Below, piece after piece: positions 41,429-53,607 of a stretch of DNA of 64,000 nt. A program made the translations under genes and the position numbers. Every line of letters starts with the position of its first letter. Position 1 is the first letter of the stretch. The stretch is taken from positions 5,074,743-5,138,742 of the forward strand of contig RQOL01000374.1 in NCBI GenBank assembly GCA_013076295.1, written 5' to 3'. The notes under the pieces are model-generated. The model had not been told where the DNA came from. It made no database searches and saw only the letters and a list, made by a program, of their open reading frames with translations. The stretch is from Sanderia malayensis (lineage: Eukaryota > Cnidaria > Scyphozoa > Semaeostomeae > Pelagiidae).

Positions 41429-44400
41429 GAGTCTTATTTTCACTTGAAGACAGGAAGTTCTTGCATTGCTTTATCTTGGAATTGTCAAGCAATTGCAATG
41501 AAGATGTTCTGCGTCGCTCTCTTTCGGCATTCTTGATAGAGTTATCTAAATAAACATCAAATACGATTTCAGCTCTTCTACTTCCAAAACTTGTTTGCAA
41601 AATTGATGCATTGAAATTCTGCGCGACTTCTCTTAAAGTATTGGAATGGTCTACCTTTAATTTCTGAACAACTGCCATGCCATCCAAAAATGTTGCAGAA
41701 TTTTGGGGAACTGACTCAATAACTGGATGTTATTTTCAAAATGCTGTAGTAATTGCAGCTTTATTAGTTTTCCTAAGCATGCCAAACTGATCACCCAAAC
41801 TCAATGGAACTGGGCCAAGAGGAAAGGAAAATACTTCTTTAGGTCAATATCTGTACTTTGACCAATCACTACCATTCTACCAAACAGCTCTCTGTCTATC
41901 TTAAGCACTACTTCTTTTTGATTGACTTTCAGCACTTTCCTTTTTCTCAGAGTACCAAAAGTCTGCAAGTTCTGCCTCTTTAATGGATCGAAGAAGTCTT
42001 TGGGTGCATTAGTGCCAAGTCGTTCTGAGCAAAAAAAGATTCATGGCTTCTTCTCCATAGGTGACAGCATTTAGTAAATGATCTTTGATCGTCACTGTTG
42101 CAGAGAGGCCAGATGTAATGCTGATCAGCTCCTGTTGCTCTGAGAACGAATTTACAAAAATTTCTTTCAAGTTCTCATTGATTTTCATTATAGCATCCTC
42201 ATTTTTTTTTTCTGCTTGGAAAAAGGTCAAGATGAAGAAAGATAGATGGCTTGTAATTCAGATGGCTATGTAGAAGAGCTCTGAATATTGCTCTTCTTCT
42301 TGCATTCAATGTCCATCTTTAGACTGCACTATCATTTAGCAAAAGTTGTTGATTCCTCCAGATGTTTTCGTATTTTTGTTGATTATGTTTTCAATCGTCT
42401 TGTCAGCATCATTTTTACCGAAGGGATTGTTGCCACTCAACTGCACAGCAAAGTGCCCTTTTGAAAAAAAATCATGGATTTCCGGATGAGTGGTTGGCAA
42501 GTTGAGAATGTCAGATAAGTAAGGCTGTAAATATCTTGCATAGTTATTTCTGTGGTGTGCAAATGTCCAGGGAATAACGCTCTGAACACATTCCAAATGA
42601 GAGACCAGTCGCCCGCTCTTTGCGCATAGATCAGACTTATTAAAAGCTCCCCCATTTCAAGGTAACTGAGCCAAAACTTCTGCAGGTTCCCTTTACAGAC
42701 TTCTTTCTTGTAATTTCTGAATTGATCTTCGATATTCGTATAAAGGCTGCTTTCAGGGGTCTCTTCAAATGACTGTTGACCCAGGTTAGTGGCCATGTTC
42801 TTTAATTACTCAACAAAATGCTGCAAACTGATGTCTTTTCCAATTTCTTCACTACCAGCTACACGGGCCTTCATCCCATTACACAAAATTCGCATCAAAG
42901 ATTCATACATGAGCTTGTTCATAAGGACTGCTCTGTTATACATATGTCCAGACAGGGGCTTTATCAACAGAGCCTTGAGTAATGACATCTGATTGAACCA
43001 TAACATCGCGAAGGCCAGCATCACCAAAGCAATTCCAATAACATCAAGATACATCACCATCAAGTGGAAATTTCCCAGCATTAAGACAACATCTTGAAAC
43101 ATTTCTCTTCTCTTCCAAACTATTTCACAGGCTTTCAAATATATGGCTCGATCAAAAACACATACAACAGATGGCAGCTTCAACTTTTCCATAATGCGCA
43201 AGATCTCTTCAAAATTTCAAAAACAGTTGACATCTCTGTTGTCGGTGCATCGGTACTTTGAAAGTACCCCACAGTGCTTTGAGGACAAGCATGTGTCTCT
43301 GACACAAATAAAGAACCCTGTCCAGCTCAGAGCGATTTGCTTTGGAAGATTCAAATAACAGGCAAAAGTCCACAACAGATACTTCTTTGACTGTGAAATT
43401 AACATAGCATAGCTGTTCTCTTCTAAGGGGAAAGTCAGTTTCCCTGCACCTTGTCTCTTTAAAAAGATGTATGGTTCCAATTCACCAAAATATCCTGTTG
43501 GTATTGATCGTCTACACCTCTTTCACTTCGGCTCTCTTGAAGTCAGTTGTTGAGTTGCAGGTGTTTTGAGTTGTATACCAATTCCCTTGCATCTGTGTGA
43601 CGTGCCTGCTCCACTTCGAGTGTCTTCCAGGTTGTCTATATGATCCCACACAGTTACCGATTCATTTTCTGCGGAAAATTCTTCAGGGACAAATACATTT
43701 TCTGGATCTTTTTGCACATCTGCGATCAGTGTAATTTGTGAGGATTTAACACATGAGGGTAGCAGTTTGCTTTTTGGTGTTTTGACTTTGCCTTTTGAAA
43801 CACCATATATGATATCTTGTCCATATGATTGTTTTAATCAATTTACCCTGGGACTTTCGCTTTTTTTCTGACTCCTGGTCAGGAGAACATCAAGGAACAA
43901 GCATGGCTGTATACACTGTTTGGCACTCTGTGACAGGAAGTGGAATGACTGGTAAGAAAGCAACTTGCATCACTGGGAGATCTTTGCTCATCCCAACCGA
44001 ATTGCTTGCACTCCACGAAGGCATGGTCTGATGTTGAGGTTTTGTGTTGACATACAAGTCATCCTTCACATGCGTTTCCTTGAGAAGCTGCATCTTTGCC
44101 GCTGGAGCTTCAACTGATACATTGTATTTTTTTGGCAAGTGAGGATGATTTGCTGGTTTGTAATATTCCAGAAGATCTTGACACTGTAACTTCCTATTGA
44201 AACTCCTATTCCCACAAGATAGATAAGATTTCTGTTTCAGATATCTTTGGCTTTCTTTGCAGACTGTCACACTGTTCTTGAAAAAGGCCAGTAACAGTAT
44301 CATGACAGCTTCCGACGCCAGAAAGAGCCGCTTCATTATGATCAAAGTTATCTTAAGCTGCCACTGTGAACTTCTGTTCATCAAAATGTGTTGAAAAGGG

Positions 44401-44910
44401 AACACATGTTGTGCTTCTTTCTACTTTGAAGTTGGCCAAGGCATTTTGGACACGCTGGACCTCATCATGGCTTGAACAAAGTCCCAAGCGACTGAAACTT
44501 TTAATCAAGGTGGCACTTCTGCATGTTTCGTGACTTACTGGACTGTTCATGATGTGCATTGGGGTTCTCTTTTTTCCCTAATGGAGGTTGTAATACATTA
44601 TTTGGAAAAGTGCTTCGATCTGCATGCACTTTAAAGTAGACAGTCCCGGATCTCCTCCACTATCATAATCTTCTTGATCCCCTTTGACTTTCTGCAAGGA
44701 TCCATCTTGATATTCAGCTTTATCAGAGCCAAACAGGCTAGCAAAGAATGACAACAAGGGATCTGGTATGCTAACAGTCTTCCATGTCATCTCTAGATCC
44801 CTTGAATCACAGAATCTATCTTCCAAATCAAAGTTCATTTCAAAAAAGGCTTTGCGTATCGTATCTACACAAACTTTTATAGGATCAATACTACAAATAG
44901 TTTCAGCCAT
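41429..44910 (-). pseudogene. FEN-like nuclease family protein relic (copy 3, nearly full length)
   Basis: Minus strand, in at least eight frame pieces. From upstream: MAETICSIDPIKVCVDTIRK (44910), FTVAA and DNFDHNEAALSGVGS (near 44350), YIFLKRQGAGKLTFPLEEN (43480), FDRAIYLKACEIVWKRREMF and LGNFHLMVMYL (43150-43060), KFWLSYLEMGELLISL (42680), NNYARYLQPYLSD..HPEIHDFF (42550) and IVFDVYLDNSIKNAERERRR (41570). Each aligns in order to the 1592-aa protein (FDLGVCMKAYPLVW, FHLICAYLKMLGK, LWMSYLDHVWLVLSL, NYARYLTFFAVFL, the STD..RERR motif). The final acidic motifs are lost at the MITE. Old, inactive. Confidence 0.75.
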
Positions 44911-45112
44911 ATCCTCAGACGTACAACTTTTACTGTAACAGGTCAGGGATCTTTTTTTTTGTTATGTTATCTCCAAATGTACTAATGAGCAACAACTGAA
45001 TCTCTTTATTTGTGACTGTTTCTTCTGGACTAATGATAGCAATCATTCTGTCCCGCAATTTACTCAACTCAAATCCCTGACCTCTTTCTAATCCCAATTA
45101 TAAATTGCTCAT

Positions 45113-45255
45113 GGGTTAGAGCACGTGTGTTTTAACCAAGTTTAATGGACAGGCACCCCACTGCTCGCCGTTGCACCATGTAGCATTCCTCCCCAGCGGG
45201 TGGTCAGTTGGCTTCGTATTACACTTGTGCTGCATGCTTGCCGAATTGCTGCTTG
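45113..45255 (+). repeat. 143-bp repeat B, copy 1
   Basis: GGGTTAGAGCACGTGTGTTT to GAATTGCTGCTTG is identical, by eye, to 54756-54898. It starts the satellite-bearing region that surrounds the FEN-like transposon. Confidence 0.9.
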
Positions 45256-46300
45256 TTTTATTGCTGTATCGCTTGTTTATCTCGCAATTTGCTGCCAGTT
45301 TCAAGAGGTTATTTTAGTATCCAATGATTGCTGTTGTGGCTTCTCCGCTGGGCTTGTTTCGACATCTTATAGCTGCCTGGCCACGCCGGAATTTCAAGCT
45401 GAAAGTTGCTCGCTGTATCGTCCCTTCAGGCCCGCATTCTCGGTGAGATTGTTCCATCTATTTTGCTGTTTCTTATGCTCTTACATGTACATCCATGCTT
45501 ATCTAAATTAATGTACATAATTTCAACCAGCCTACAGTTGCGAACCTGCTTTTTTTTGTGATGTTGCTCGCCTTTTATTGCCGTGCTCACTTTGCCCGAT
45601 ACGCGTGTCTTTGTTACTTTTCTGCGTTCATTAACTCGTCTCTATGTTTTGCCCTTGCGTCACCTGTCCGTCTTGACTTCGGCGATACTCGTGTTCAGTA
45701 TACTCAATTGCAGCGTTTAGCCATGCCAAAGGCCTTTTTAACAACCTCGGCTCTCCTCATTAACATTTTCGTTTCTCGGTTGGAAGCATCCAGTATTCAC
45801 AATGCCCACCAAAGCTATTATGCCAGCAACCTTAAAATACGCCCACATGGCAACCCTGCCAGCAAATTTCTCGCACATTGCAACCTTTCGACACTTTAGA
45901 CAAAAACGCTCGGTCACGTTGTGCACCCCCTGCGGCTCCAGCAAAGATCTCAAAAACACCTCGACACAGCCTAGCCTATGCTGCGCTTGCACTAACATTC
46001 CCACTGTTTGTTGATGCATCACACCCAGCTTAGTGCTGCAGCAAGTTTAGTTATGTCAATCATTTGTGTATCCTCTTGCTCGTTTGCTTTGCTTCTTTTC
46101 CGGATAGTCATTATTACCATTTCACATGTGTTCACGCTGCTGCTGTCTATGCCTTGGCGCCCAGTTCCATCATTAAAGCTCTTACGGCACACAGAGCCTT
46201 AATCAACACTGTTCGAGTCCCATGCATGAGTCAGCACTGCTTTTCATTCTGCCTGCGGCTCTCCTTGTGCGACGAGCCAACCCAAAATTTTGCTATCAGC
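45256..46300. other. Spacer before the satellite arrays, no gene seen
   Basis: Moderately GC-rich, pyrimidine-rich on the plus strand. Open frames exist on both strands but show no domain and no splice logic; probably non-coding body of a repeat unit. Confidence 0.4.
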
Positions 46301-47250
46301 ACCTCAACCGCGTGAGTCAGTATTATCTTGCTTTCTGCTGCAGATGTCTTTATACAATGAGCCAATCCAAAAGTGTGCCCATTCGCGGCTCACATGCGTG
46401 AGTCAGGATTATCTTGCTTTCTACTGCAGCGGTCTCTGTATACTGAGCCAATCCAAAATTGTTCCCATTCGCGGCTCACATGCGTGAGTCAGCATTATCT
46501 TGCTTTCTGTTGCAAATGTCTCTATACAATGAGCCAATCCAAAATTGTTCCCGTTCGCGGCTCACATGCACGAGTCAGTATTATCTTGCTTTCTGCGGCA
46601 GCGGTCTCTGTATAATGACCCAATCCAAACTTGTCCCCATTCGCGGCTCACATGCGTGAGTCAGTATTATCTTGCTTTCTCCTGCCGCTGTCTTTGTATA
46701 ATGAGCGAATCCAAAATTGTTTCCATTCGCGGCTCACATGCGTGAGTCAGTATAATCTTGCTTTCTGCTGCAGCTGTCTTTGCATGATGAGCCAATCCAC
46801 AATTGTTTCAATTAGCGGCTCACCTGCGTGAGTCAGTAATCTATTGCACTCGGCCTGCAGCCATCTTGTATGATGAATCAATCCAAAATTGTTGCTATCA
46901 CCACTTAACCTGCGTGAGGCTGTATTAGCTTGCTTTCTGCTGCAGCTGTCTTTGCATGATGAGCCAATCCAAATTGTTTCTATTAGTGGCTCACGTGCAT
47001 GAGTCAGTATTGTATTACACTCGGCCTGCAGCCCTCTTTGTATGATGAGCTAATGCAAAATCGTTGCTATTAACGGCTCACATGCGTGAGTCGGTATAAC
47101 CTTGTGTTCCACCTGCAGCTGTGTTTGCATGATGAGCCAATCCAACATTGTTGCCGTCAGCGGCTCACCTGCTTGAGTCAGTATTGGCGTGCATTTGGCC
47201 TGCAGCTGCCTTGGTATGATGAGTTAATCTAAATCTGTTGCTATCAGCGA
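46300..47250 (+). repeat. 86-bp satellite array (about 11 units)
   Basis: Units begin GTGAGTCAGTATTATCTTGC and end CGGCTCACATGC; period 86 for the first units, more diverged after 46830. Unit junctions form a hairpin GGCTCAC-ATGC-GTGAGTC. Frames within it are artefacts. Confidence 0.92.
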
Positions 47251-48140
47251 CTCGCAGCGCAAGTCAGTATCAGCTTGCATTTGGTCGGTAGCTGTCTCTG
47301 TATGACAAACCGACCCCAAAGACCAGCGACTCGCAGCGCGAGTCAGTATCAGCTTGCATTTGGTCGGTAGCTGTCTCTGTATGATAAACCGACCCCAACG
47401 ACCAGCGACTCGCAGCGCGAGTCAGTATCAGCTTGCATTTGGTCGGTAGCTGTCTCTGTATGACAAACCGACCTTGAAGACCAGCGACCTGCAGTGCGAG
47501 TCAGTATCAGCTTGCATTTGGTCGGTAGCTGTCTCTCTGTGACAAACCGACCCCAACGACCAGCGACTCGCAGCGCGAGTCAGTATCAGCTTGCATTTGG
47601 TCGGCAGCTGTCTCTGTATGACAAACCGACCTCGAAGACCAGCGACCTGCAGCGCGAGTCAGTATCAGCTAGCATTTGGTCGGTAGCTGTCTCTGTGTGA
47701 CAAACCGACCCCAACGACCAGCGACTCGCAGCGCGAGTCAGTATCAGCTTGCATTTGGTCGGTAGCTGTCTCTGTGTGACAAACCGACCCCAACGACCAG
47801 CGACTCGCAGCGCGAGTCAGTATCAGCTTGCATTTGGTCGGCAGCTGTCACTGTATGACAAACCGACCCCAAAGACCAGCGACTTGCAGCGCGAGTCAGT
47901 ATCAGCTTGCATTTGGTCGGTAGCTGTCTCTGTGTGACAAACCGACCCCAACGACCAGCGACTCGCAGCGCGAGTCAGTATCAGCTTGCATTTGGTCGGC
48001 AGCTGTCACTGTATGACAAACCGACCTCGAAGACCAGCGACTTGCAGCGCGAGTCAGAATCAGCTTGCATTTGGTCAGTAGCTGTCTCTGTATGACAAAC
48101 CGACTCCAACAACCAGCGACTCGCAGCGCGAGTCAGTATC
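47249..48140 (+). repeat. 79-bp satellite array (about 11 units)
   Basis: Units of 79 bp (GCGAGTCAGTATCAGCTTGC..CAGCGACTCGCAGC). Two inverted pairs per unit: GACTCGC-AGC-GCGAGTC across the junction, and GGTCGGT..ACCGACC with a 22-nt loop. Related to the 86-bp units (shared GAGTCAGTAT and CTTGC). Some units are paired in dimer-type variants (Cys-to-Arg-like alternation), suggesting a 158-bp higher order. Confidence 0.93.
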
Positions 48141-48272
48141 GCACTCTGCCTCTTGTCGTCATTCGCTATACCTTTCTCTCTGCGTTTTCTGTCCTACTTT
48201 CCGCTTTCCCTAGGACTCTCCCAGCCAGGCCCTCAGATCAAGATTCCTGGTAGACCGGTGAAGTAGAGATTA

Positions 48273-48621
48273 TAGTCCGTGAGCTACGACCCCCGACCTG
48301 GCATCCCCCCCACCACAGCCAAAGTTTATGTTTTTCCCACACTTCAAAGCATGCTGATTACGAATATGCATGTTAACATTGAATAAACTGGGACGGAGGT
48401 CTTGTTTTTACTAAATTAAAATATGTACTTTGGGTTTTTTAAGCGAATCTTAAATCTTGACGTCAGAGGGCCAACTATTTTACTTTCCGATTGTAAATAG
48501 CCCTATATCAACGAAAAGTTGTCCAAGTGTGAAGCAAAATGCTCTCCACTGTCAAAACAACCAAGACTCAAATTATTTTATCTTTCAGGGTAATCGCAAA
48601 AACCTATGACGTCATACTCCC
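48273..48621 (+). repeat. Left TIR of the FEN-like transposon
   Basis: Inverse of 54224-54571. A stretch of Cs (GGCATCCCCCCCACCACAG) lies about 30 bp inside the end; the inner part contains TGACGTCAGAGG and ATGACGTCATA, CRE-like palindromes that may act as promoter elements on both sides. Confidence 0.9.
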
Positions 48622-48828
48622 GCGCTGCTGCGACGCTGCTTGTCTGAAAGTTTCTCGATGAAGCTTTTTGATTCTTCTTTGGTAACTGAGTGTGTATGAT
48701 CCATCAAAATGAATCAGCATGAAATTTCATGACTTCTTAAATCAGAATGATCAGTCATTCAACACGGGAAAGCAAGAAAAGCTAAAGTATCTCTCATACA
48801 TACTTTACAGTTTCAATATACATAATTT

Positions 48829-51800
48829 TTAATCATCATCTTCACTGTCACTGCTTTCTTCCTCTGATTCTTCTTCCTCACTAGCCTCATCATCATCATC
48901 ATCATCATCGAACGTGTTTTCTTCAATGTTTTCCAACAAGATGTCTGCCACTTTCGTAGGTACGATCTCCCCGTCACACCAACATGGCTCAAGTCTTCCA
49001 TCAACTAGCATGCAGCCATTATCTTCACTCGCTTCTGGGGCATCAAATATTGCGATATTAGCTCGTTTCCAAATTGCAACCTGGTAATTCGTCCGTTTGA
49101 TGTGCTCCCTCAAACATCTCCTTGGAGGCGGTAGTTTTGCCATGTCTATGTTTTTCTTTGCATCGAGTTTGTCACTGTTCTGTCCACATTTCCTCTTGAT
49201 AAGCTTGGCTCGAACTTCGTCTACGTCTTTCATTCTGTTTGATCCGTACATACTGCAGGTAAATTCTTCTAGGCCTTTGAATACATCATCTGTCACGTTC
49301 CAGCACTGACCCACTTTGCAAAACACATCTTCAAACTTTGAATTTTTTTCTAATATCTTAATTGGCTTAACTTTGCCAATTCCTTTGAAAGCGCTTGTTG
49401 TGTCACACCTTGTGAAAGCATGGAGTGCAAGCAGTGCTGTGCACCGTCTCTGGGTAAAGTCGTCGGCTATTTTTGTGATGTCAAGAATTCTCCGATTATT
49501 TCCAAATCTTGTGTCAAAAAGAAGTGTGGCTCTGATGGTACTTGCAAAATGCAACAGAATGAAGAATATATCACTGTCTGGACTGCGGACACAGATTTCC
49601 TGAAATCCGTTGTCTGCTGCATAAATGCTATATAAGACAACCCTTGTATCTGTTTCTTCTTGGTTTGACAATAGACAAGGTATCTCAGTTTTGGAAACCT
49701 CACTTTCATTTTCTGAGCTTAGCCTGCTTGCTTTGCCAGCATTTATCAGAATGACAGACTTGTTCTTCAATTTGGAATGAAAATCATCTCCTTCCCAGGT
49801 CTGCTCGATAACGTTGATTAGCTGCCTCTTGTTCTCCTCGTTTGTTAGAAACTCTGTCCAGCTTTCTGGCCGTCTTGTGTTCACCCCCTTGATTATTCTC
49901 TTCTCGCCACAGCCTCTTCTTTCTCGCTCTTGTGATTTTACTGAACGCAGAAAATACATATCAGTGCTAAATATGACATGTTTCTTTCCTGATGTACTGA
50001 CATCAAAAATCTTTTCGCTTATCCCTCTGAATGTATTTGGCAGCTGTTTAAGATTGTAGAAGGTTGCATTTCCGTCTTCTATATACATTGTCATTGATTT
50101 GTCTTGAATTTCTGCATCCCCAATTCCTTTTGTCAGGTAATGGAAACCTTTGCTCTTGTCTGTCTTTGCTAAAAATCCATCTGGTGTTCCGATGGACGAT
50201 GGCACAGGCATCAAAGGGTAACTCATCAGTTCTTTGAGGTCTACTGTTTCACCTTGTCTTTGCAACTTGATCAGCAGCTGAAGGGCAATGTTTCCTTGTT
50301 GCTTCAATTCAACAACTTGATTTTTCGATGTCATAACTGTGGTCTTCTTGTTCATATCACAGAGCCGTTTCAGCTTTTGTCGTTTGATGGGCTCGAAGAA
50401 CTTTTCATTTTTCTCAAGCCTTTCATTGATAAATTGCTCTTTGGCTGCTTTTCCAATTTCTTCCGCGTTCATCACTGCTTCGGCTACTTCATCTGAAGCA
50501 GCTGCACCAGAGGCTATCGAATAGAGCTTTGATTCATCATCAACTTCAAAAAGATTCATCAGACTCTGAAACGCTTCTACCACCTTCGTTACCGCTTTCT
50601 CGCTTTTCCTTACCTGTGAGGGTCTACACTCTTTATGCTTCTGCAGATTGATAGAGTCTGCATCGAGCATGTCTGCCATCGATAGCGTAGCTTCTAAATA
50701 TCTGGTTCTCTCATGTGTTGTCTTTGCCCATCTTTGGTAGGCCCCATAGCTCGAGAGTATTCCAGAGACTCCTGCTCCACTGCCGCCTGCACCTCCATGT
50801 GATTTTGCATGCTTCATAAATGTCTCCTCAATTGTTTTGTCCACAGCACAACAATTCCCAGATACAAATGATCTTGCTACGCTAAACGCACCTCTCTTCA
50901 GAAGATCTGTTGCTCCAGGATGTGAGACTTCAATATTAGCAAGGAAGACGGCAAAGAAAGTTAGGTATCTTGCATAATTTTGGCCATCGAAAGAGAAGAA
51001 TAAATCTGCCATCTGATATAAACAGTAGCAGTATAGCTGATAATCGTTAGATTTAACTGCTTTTATAAGGGACAGCACAAGCCATACATGATCTAGATAT
51101 GACATCCAAAGCTTGGCTGTTTTGCCATGTTTTCCACCACGCATTTCTTCTTTGAACTTTTCATATCCGTCCATCATCTGTTTGATTGCATTGTCCGACA
51201 TCAAGCAATCAAGATTTGCCTGACTCCTCACCTCACTGAATACTCGTAGCTTTTCCATGGAATGTAGTGGAAGACCAAGAAAGTGCTCACTATTGTTATT
51301 TAGCATGGCATATTTTTGCAGCAGCATCCTCTCAAGACCTTCAAGCAATGCCTTGTGACAATACATTGCACGACTATAATTTTTTCCCTGCAGGACCCCT
51401 TTTAGAGAACCACTGGTCATCAATCCAGACTCTAGAAGCACATCAGACAGCCCTGTTCCATCCATCTTTTTGCCAAGCATCTTGAGGTAAGCACAAATTA
51501 GATGAAACGATGCGATAGTGATGATGTGATATTTGTACCTATCTGGTTTGCTCCAAACTAAGGGATATGCCTTCATGCACACCCCTAGGTCGAAGGAAGT
51601 GATAACATAGGTTTGACCAACTTCCTCGGTGCCTTGCTCAGAGCACTGAAGGCATTCTTGTACAGTACTGTATTCCGTGATAGGCTTATTTATTACAGGA
51701 TAGTAATCGATTGTAGTCAACCGAGCTGGCTTTCGTCCTATTTCTGAAATAAATCCGGACCATCCGGGTATTTCTTGGTCCTCTGCACTTGACCATAGAC

Positions 51801-53607
51801 GAGAAATAGTCCAAATCAAGTTGATCTCATCAGAGTATTTCTTGGCATCAATACTTCCAGGAAGAGATCTCTGATCAACCTTCATCACTGGACTAATTCT
51901 TCTATTTACATAGGAGGCAGGTAAATCATCCTCAGAGGAACAATCATATGAGCGTTTGCCACTCTTTGGCAAGGATGGCATGGTTGGAACGCTTCCTCCA
52001 GGTTCGTTACTTTCATCAACCTCTAATTCTTGCAGCATTATCCCATGAGCAGTGTGAATAGAGCCACTGCCTGATTGATCGTTGATGAATTGATCAAAGT
52101 TATCAAAGTCTGAATGGAACACTGAGGGCACTGTAGGATTTCTTACAATTTGGGTTGATAGGACATCCGATGCTTTGTCGAGGGCAGCTGCCAAAGCAGT
52201 TTCCAATTCAAGTGTAAATGTGTAGCTTTCCGCGTGACCAAGCCTATTTATCATTGTATTCAGCTTAGAACTTCTGAACAAATGACGCAGGGTCATGGAC
52301 AAAAGAATGTGTTTAGGTAACTTCCACTTTCCATTTGTTGCTGCTCTGCAAATATCCTGCCCGATTGAATTTACAAGGCGTTCTACCTTTTCAGAAGCGG
52401 ATACTGAAGTACTGTTTCCCGATATGACCATTTGCAAGAACCTTCTTAAATCAGGTGGTAAGGGGTCATCCATGCCTTCAAGAAACGTGGCAGTCGGAGG
52501 CCAAGGTAGCTCATTAGCTTTTTCAAAAGCATTGGAAATGGCATTCCTGAGAAATAGCCCAACATCTCTGACATGATCTGCTGAGCCAAGCATATACCCG
52601 TTCTTTATGGCAGTTCCTAAATTTGTCTCTGTGCTATAGACAAGATCGGTCTGGAATTTTCCCCTTGCTCTGTCAAGAGCAACGAACCCCACTTTATCAG
52701 AGTAAGTGTTGCTTATTTTCTTCTTCAAATTCTCCGTCCTATAAGATGGATTTGCAAACTTTGTTTCTTCTAAACGATGTACATAGGATTTCGTTAGTTC
52801 TGAAAGTCTGACAACATTTTGCTCCTGCACTATTTCCTTGTCTATGACTTTAGAGACTTTCTGGAAGCATGTATCATGCGCCAAAGCCTGATCAATAGCT
52901 ATTTGCTTGTTTTCTTCGTTCTTGCTTCGCCACTTTGCACGGTCGTTATAATTCATCCTACAGCTTCTATGGTATTGAGCTTCGCAAGCAAACAAATCAT
53001 ATCCCCTGATTCTTCTTGCTAGATCTTCATCCTTTCTTTCTTCAACCAATCGCTGCAAAGATTCTCCTCCGCCAAGATCAAATCTTGATGTCCCTTCGGT
53101 AGTCCAGGTACCTTTCACTTTGATTTTTTTTCTCCCACTCCTATTGCAGAAAATGCATTCAGGTGAAAAGATGGTGCTCTCATTCCCGTTTCCTCTAGAG
53201 GCACGTTTTGTACGAGATTTTTCTTCATTCTCGACCACCTCAAACCTTTTCAGATTCATAGTAAACTTTTGATAGCAGTCTCTATGATAACCAGTGTCAC
53301 TGCCGATATCTGCAGGAATTTGGGCACATTCTTTTTCCATTCTTTGTTTTGATCCTTTTGGTAACGAAAGGCGTTTATCCCTGATATCACATATCTTCTG
53401 AAAACTAGACCCTTTAAGGTAAACAAAGTTTTCAGCCTTACTGTCTTCATTGTGGATGATACAAACTTTTTTTCTCGTGACAGACTCATCGCCCAACTCG
53501 GTAGATTTTCTCTTGGACATTTCCACGCTGTTATAAATAAAAGAGTTCTTGAAAGAAAATGCACATTTTGCAGCTGACCTGCATATTAAACAAATTTTGT
53601 CTTGCAT
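48829..53607 (-). CDS. 1592-aa protein with YHxxC zinc modules and FEN/XPG-like nuclease motifs (family copy 4, intact)
   Basis: Uninterrupted frame; the start is ATG 53605-53607, or more likely the MSKRK start at 53520 (residue 30). Two modules with C..C/H and YHRDC (107-111) or YHRSC (212-216) look like zinc-binding DNA-recognition units. Residues 670-1010 are a conserved helical region (FDLGVCMKAYPLVW, WMSYLDHVW, NYARYL). Residues 1205-1430 carry, in order, IFSTD with RERERRG (D1216), NQEETDT (E1317, E1318, D1320), SPDSD (D1344, D1346) and RCDTTSAFKGIGK (D1402). These match, in order, the VFDG..RR, EAE, D-x-D and GCD..xGIG motifs of FEN1/XPG nucleases. FDLGV (D673) might be the N-terminal Asp. 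An Asp/Glu tail (1563-1592) closes it. Family members are multicopy in cnidarians and usually called uncharacterised. Nuclease activity is inferred. Confidence 0.85.
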   Translation of the reverse strand: MQDKICLICRSAAKCAFSFKNSFIYNSVEMSKRKSTELGDESVTRKKVCIIHNEDSKAENFVYLKGSSFQKICDIRDKRLSLPKGSKQRMEKECAQIPADIGSDTGYHRDCYQKFTMNLKRFEVVENEEKSRTKRASRGNGNESTIFSPECIFCNRSGRKKIKVKGTWTTEGTSRFDLGGGESLQRLVEERKDEDLARRIRGYDLFACEAQYHRSCRMNYNDRAKWRSKNEENKQIAIDQALAHDTCFQKVSKVIDKEIVQEQNVVRLSELTKSYVHRLEETKFANPSYRTENLKKKISNTYSDKVGFVALDRARGKFQTDLVYSTETNLGTAIKNGYMLGSADHVRDVGLFLRNAISNAFEKANELPWPPTATFLEGMDDPLPPDLRRFLQMVISGNSTSVSASEKVERLVNSIGQDICRAATNGKWKLPKHILLSMTLRHLFRSSKLNTMINRLGHAESYTFTLELETALAAALDKASDVLSTQIVRNPTVPSVFHSDFDNFDQFINDQSGSGSIHTAHGIMLQELEVDESNEPGGSVPTMPSLPKSGKRSYDCSSEDDLPASYVNRRISPVMKVDQRSLPGSIDAKKYSDEINLIWTISRLWSSAEDQEIPGWSGFISEIGRKPARLTTIDYYPVINKPITEYSTVQECLQCSEQGTEEVGQTYVITSFDLGVCMKAYPLVWSKPDRYKYHIITIASFHLICAYLKMLGKKMDGTGLSDVLLESGLMTSGSLKGVLQGKNYSRAMYCHKALLEGLERMLLQKYAMLNNNSEHFLGLPLHSMEKLRVFSEVRSQANLDCLMSDNAIKQMMDGYEKFKEEMRGGKHGKTAKLWMSYLDHVWLVLSLIKAVKSNDYQLYCYCLYQMADLFFSFDGQNYARYLTFFAVFLANIEVSHPGATDLLKRGAFSVARSFVSGNCCAVDKTIEETFMKHAKSHGGAGGSGAGVSGILSSYGAYQRWAKTTHERTRYLEATLSMADMLDADSINLQKHKECRPSQVRKSEKAVTKVVEAFQSLMNLFEVDDESKLYSIASGAAASDEVAEAVMNAEEIGKAAKEQFINERLEKNEKFFEPIKRQKLKRLCDMNKKTTVMTSKNQVVELKQQGNIALQLLIKLQRQGETVDLKELMSYPLMPVPSSIGTPDGFLAKTDKSKGFHYLTKGIGDAEIQDKSMTMYIEDGNATFYNLKQLPNTFRGISEKIFDVSTSGKKHVIFSTDMYFLRSVKSQERERRGCGEKRIIKGVNTRRPESWTEFLTNEENKRQLINVIEQTWEGDDFHSKLKNKSVILINAGKASRLSSENESEVSKTEIPCLLSNQEETDTRVVLYSIYAADNGFQEICVRSPDSDIFFILLHFASTIRATLLFDTRFGNNRRILDITKIADDFTQRRCTALLALHAFTRCDTTSAFKGIGKVKPIKILEKNSKFEDVFCKVGQCWNVTDDVFKGLEEFTCSMYGSNRMKDVDEVRAKLIKRKCGQNSDKLDAKKNIDMAKLPPPRRCLREHIKRTNYQVAIWKRANIAIFDAPEASEDNGCMLVDGRLEPCWCDGEIVPTKVADILLENIEENTFDDDDDDDEASEEEESEEESSDSEDDD

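Noticed and set aside
46290..48253. Series of evenly spaced ~62-80-codon frames, at first glance a repeat-protein gene; also CRISPR-like spacing
   Set aside because: Period 86 and 79 bp are not multiples of three and frames simply recur with the satellite. Units are repeated throughout, with no unique spacers, and the genome is eukaryotic.
48813..49004. Met-run frame (MMMMMMM)
   Set aside because: Antiphase reading of the GAT repeats that encode the Asp-rich tail of the 1592-aa protein.
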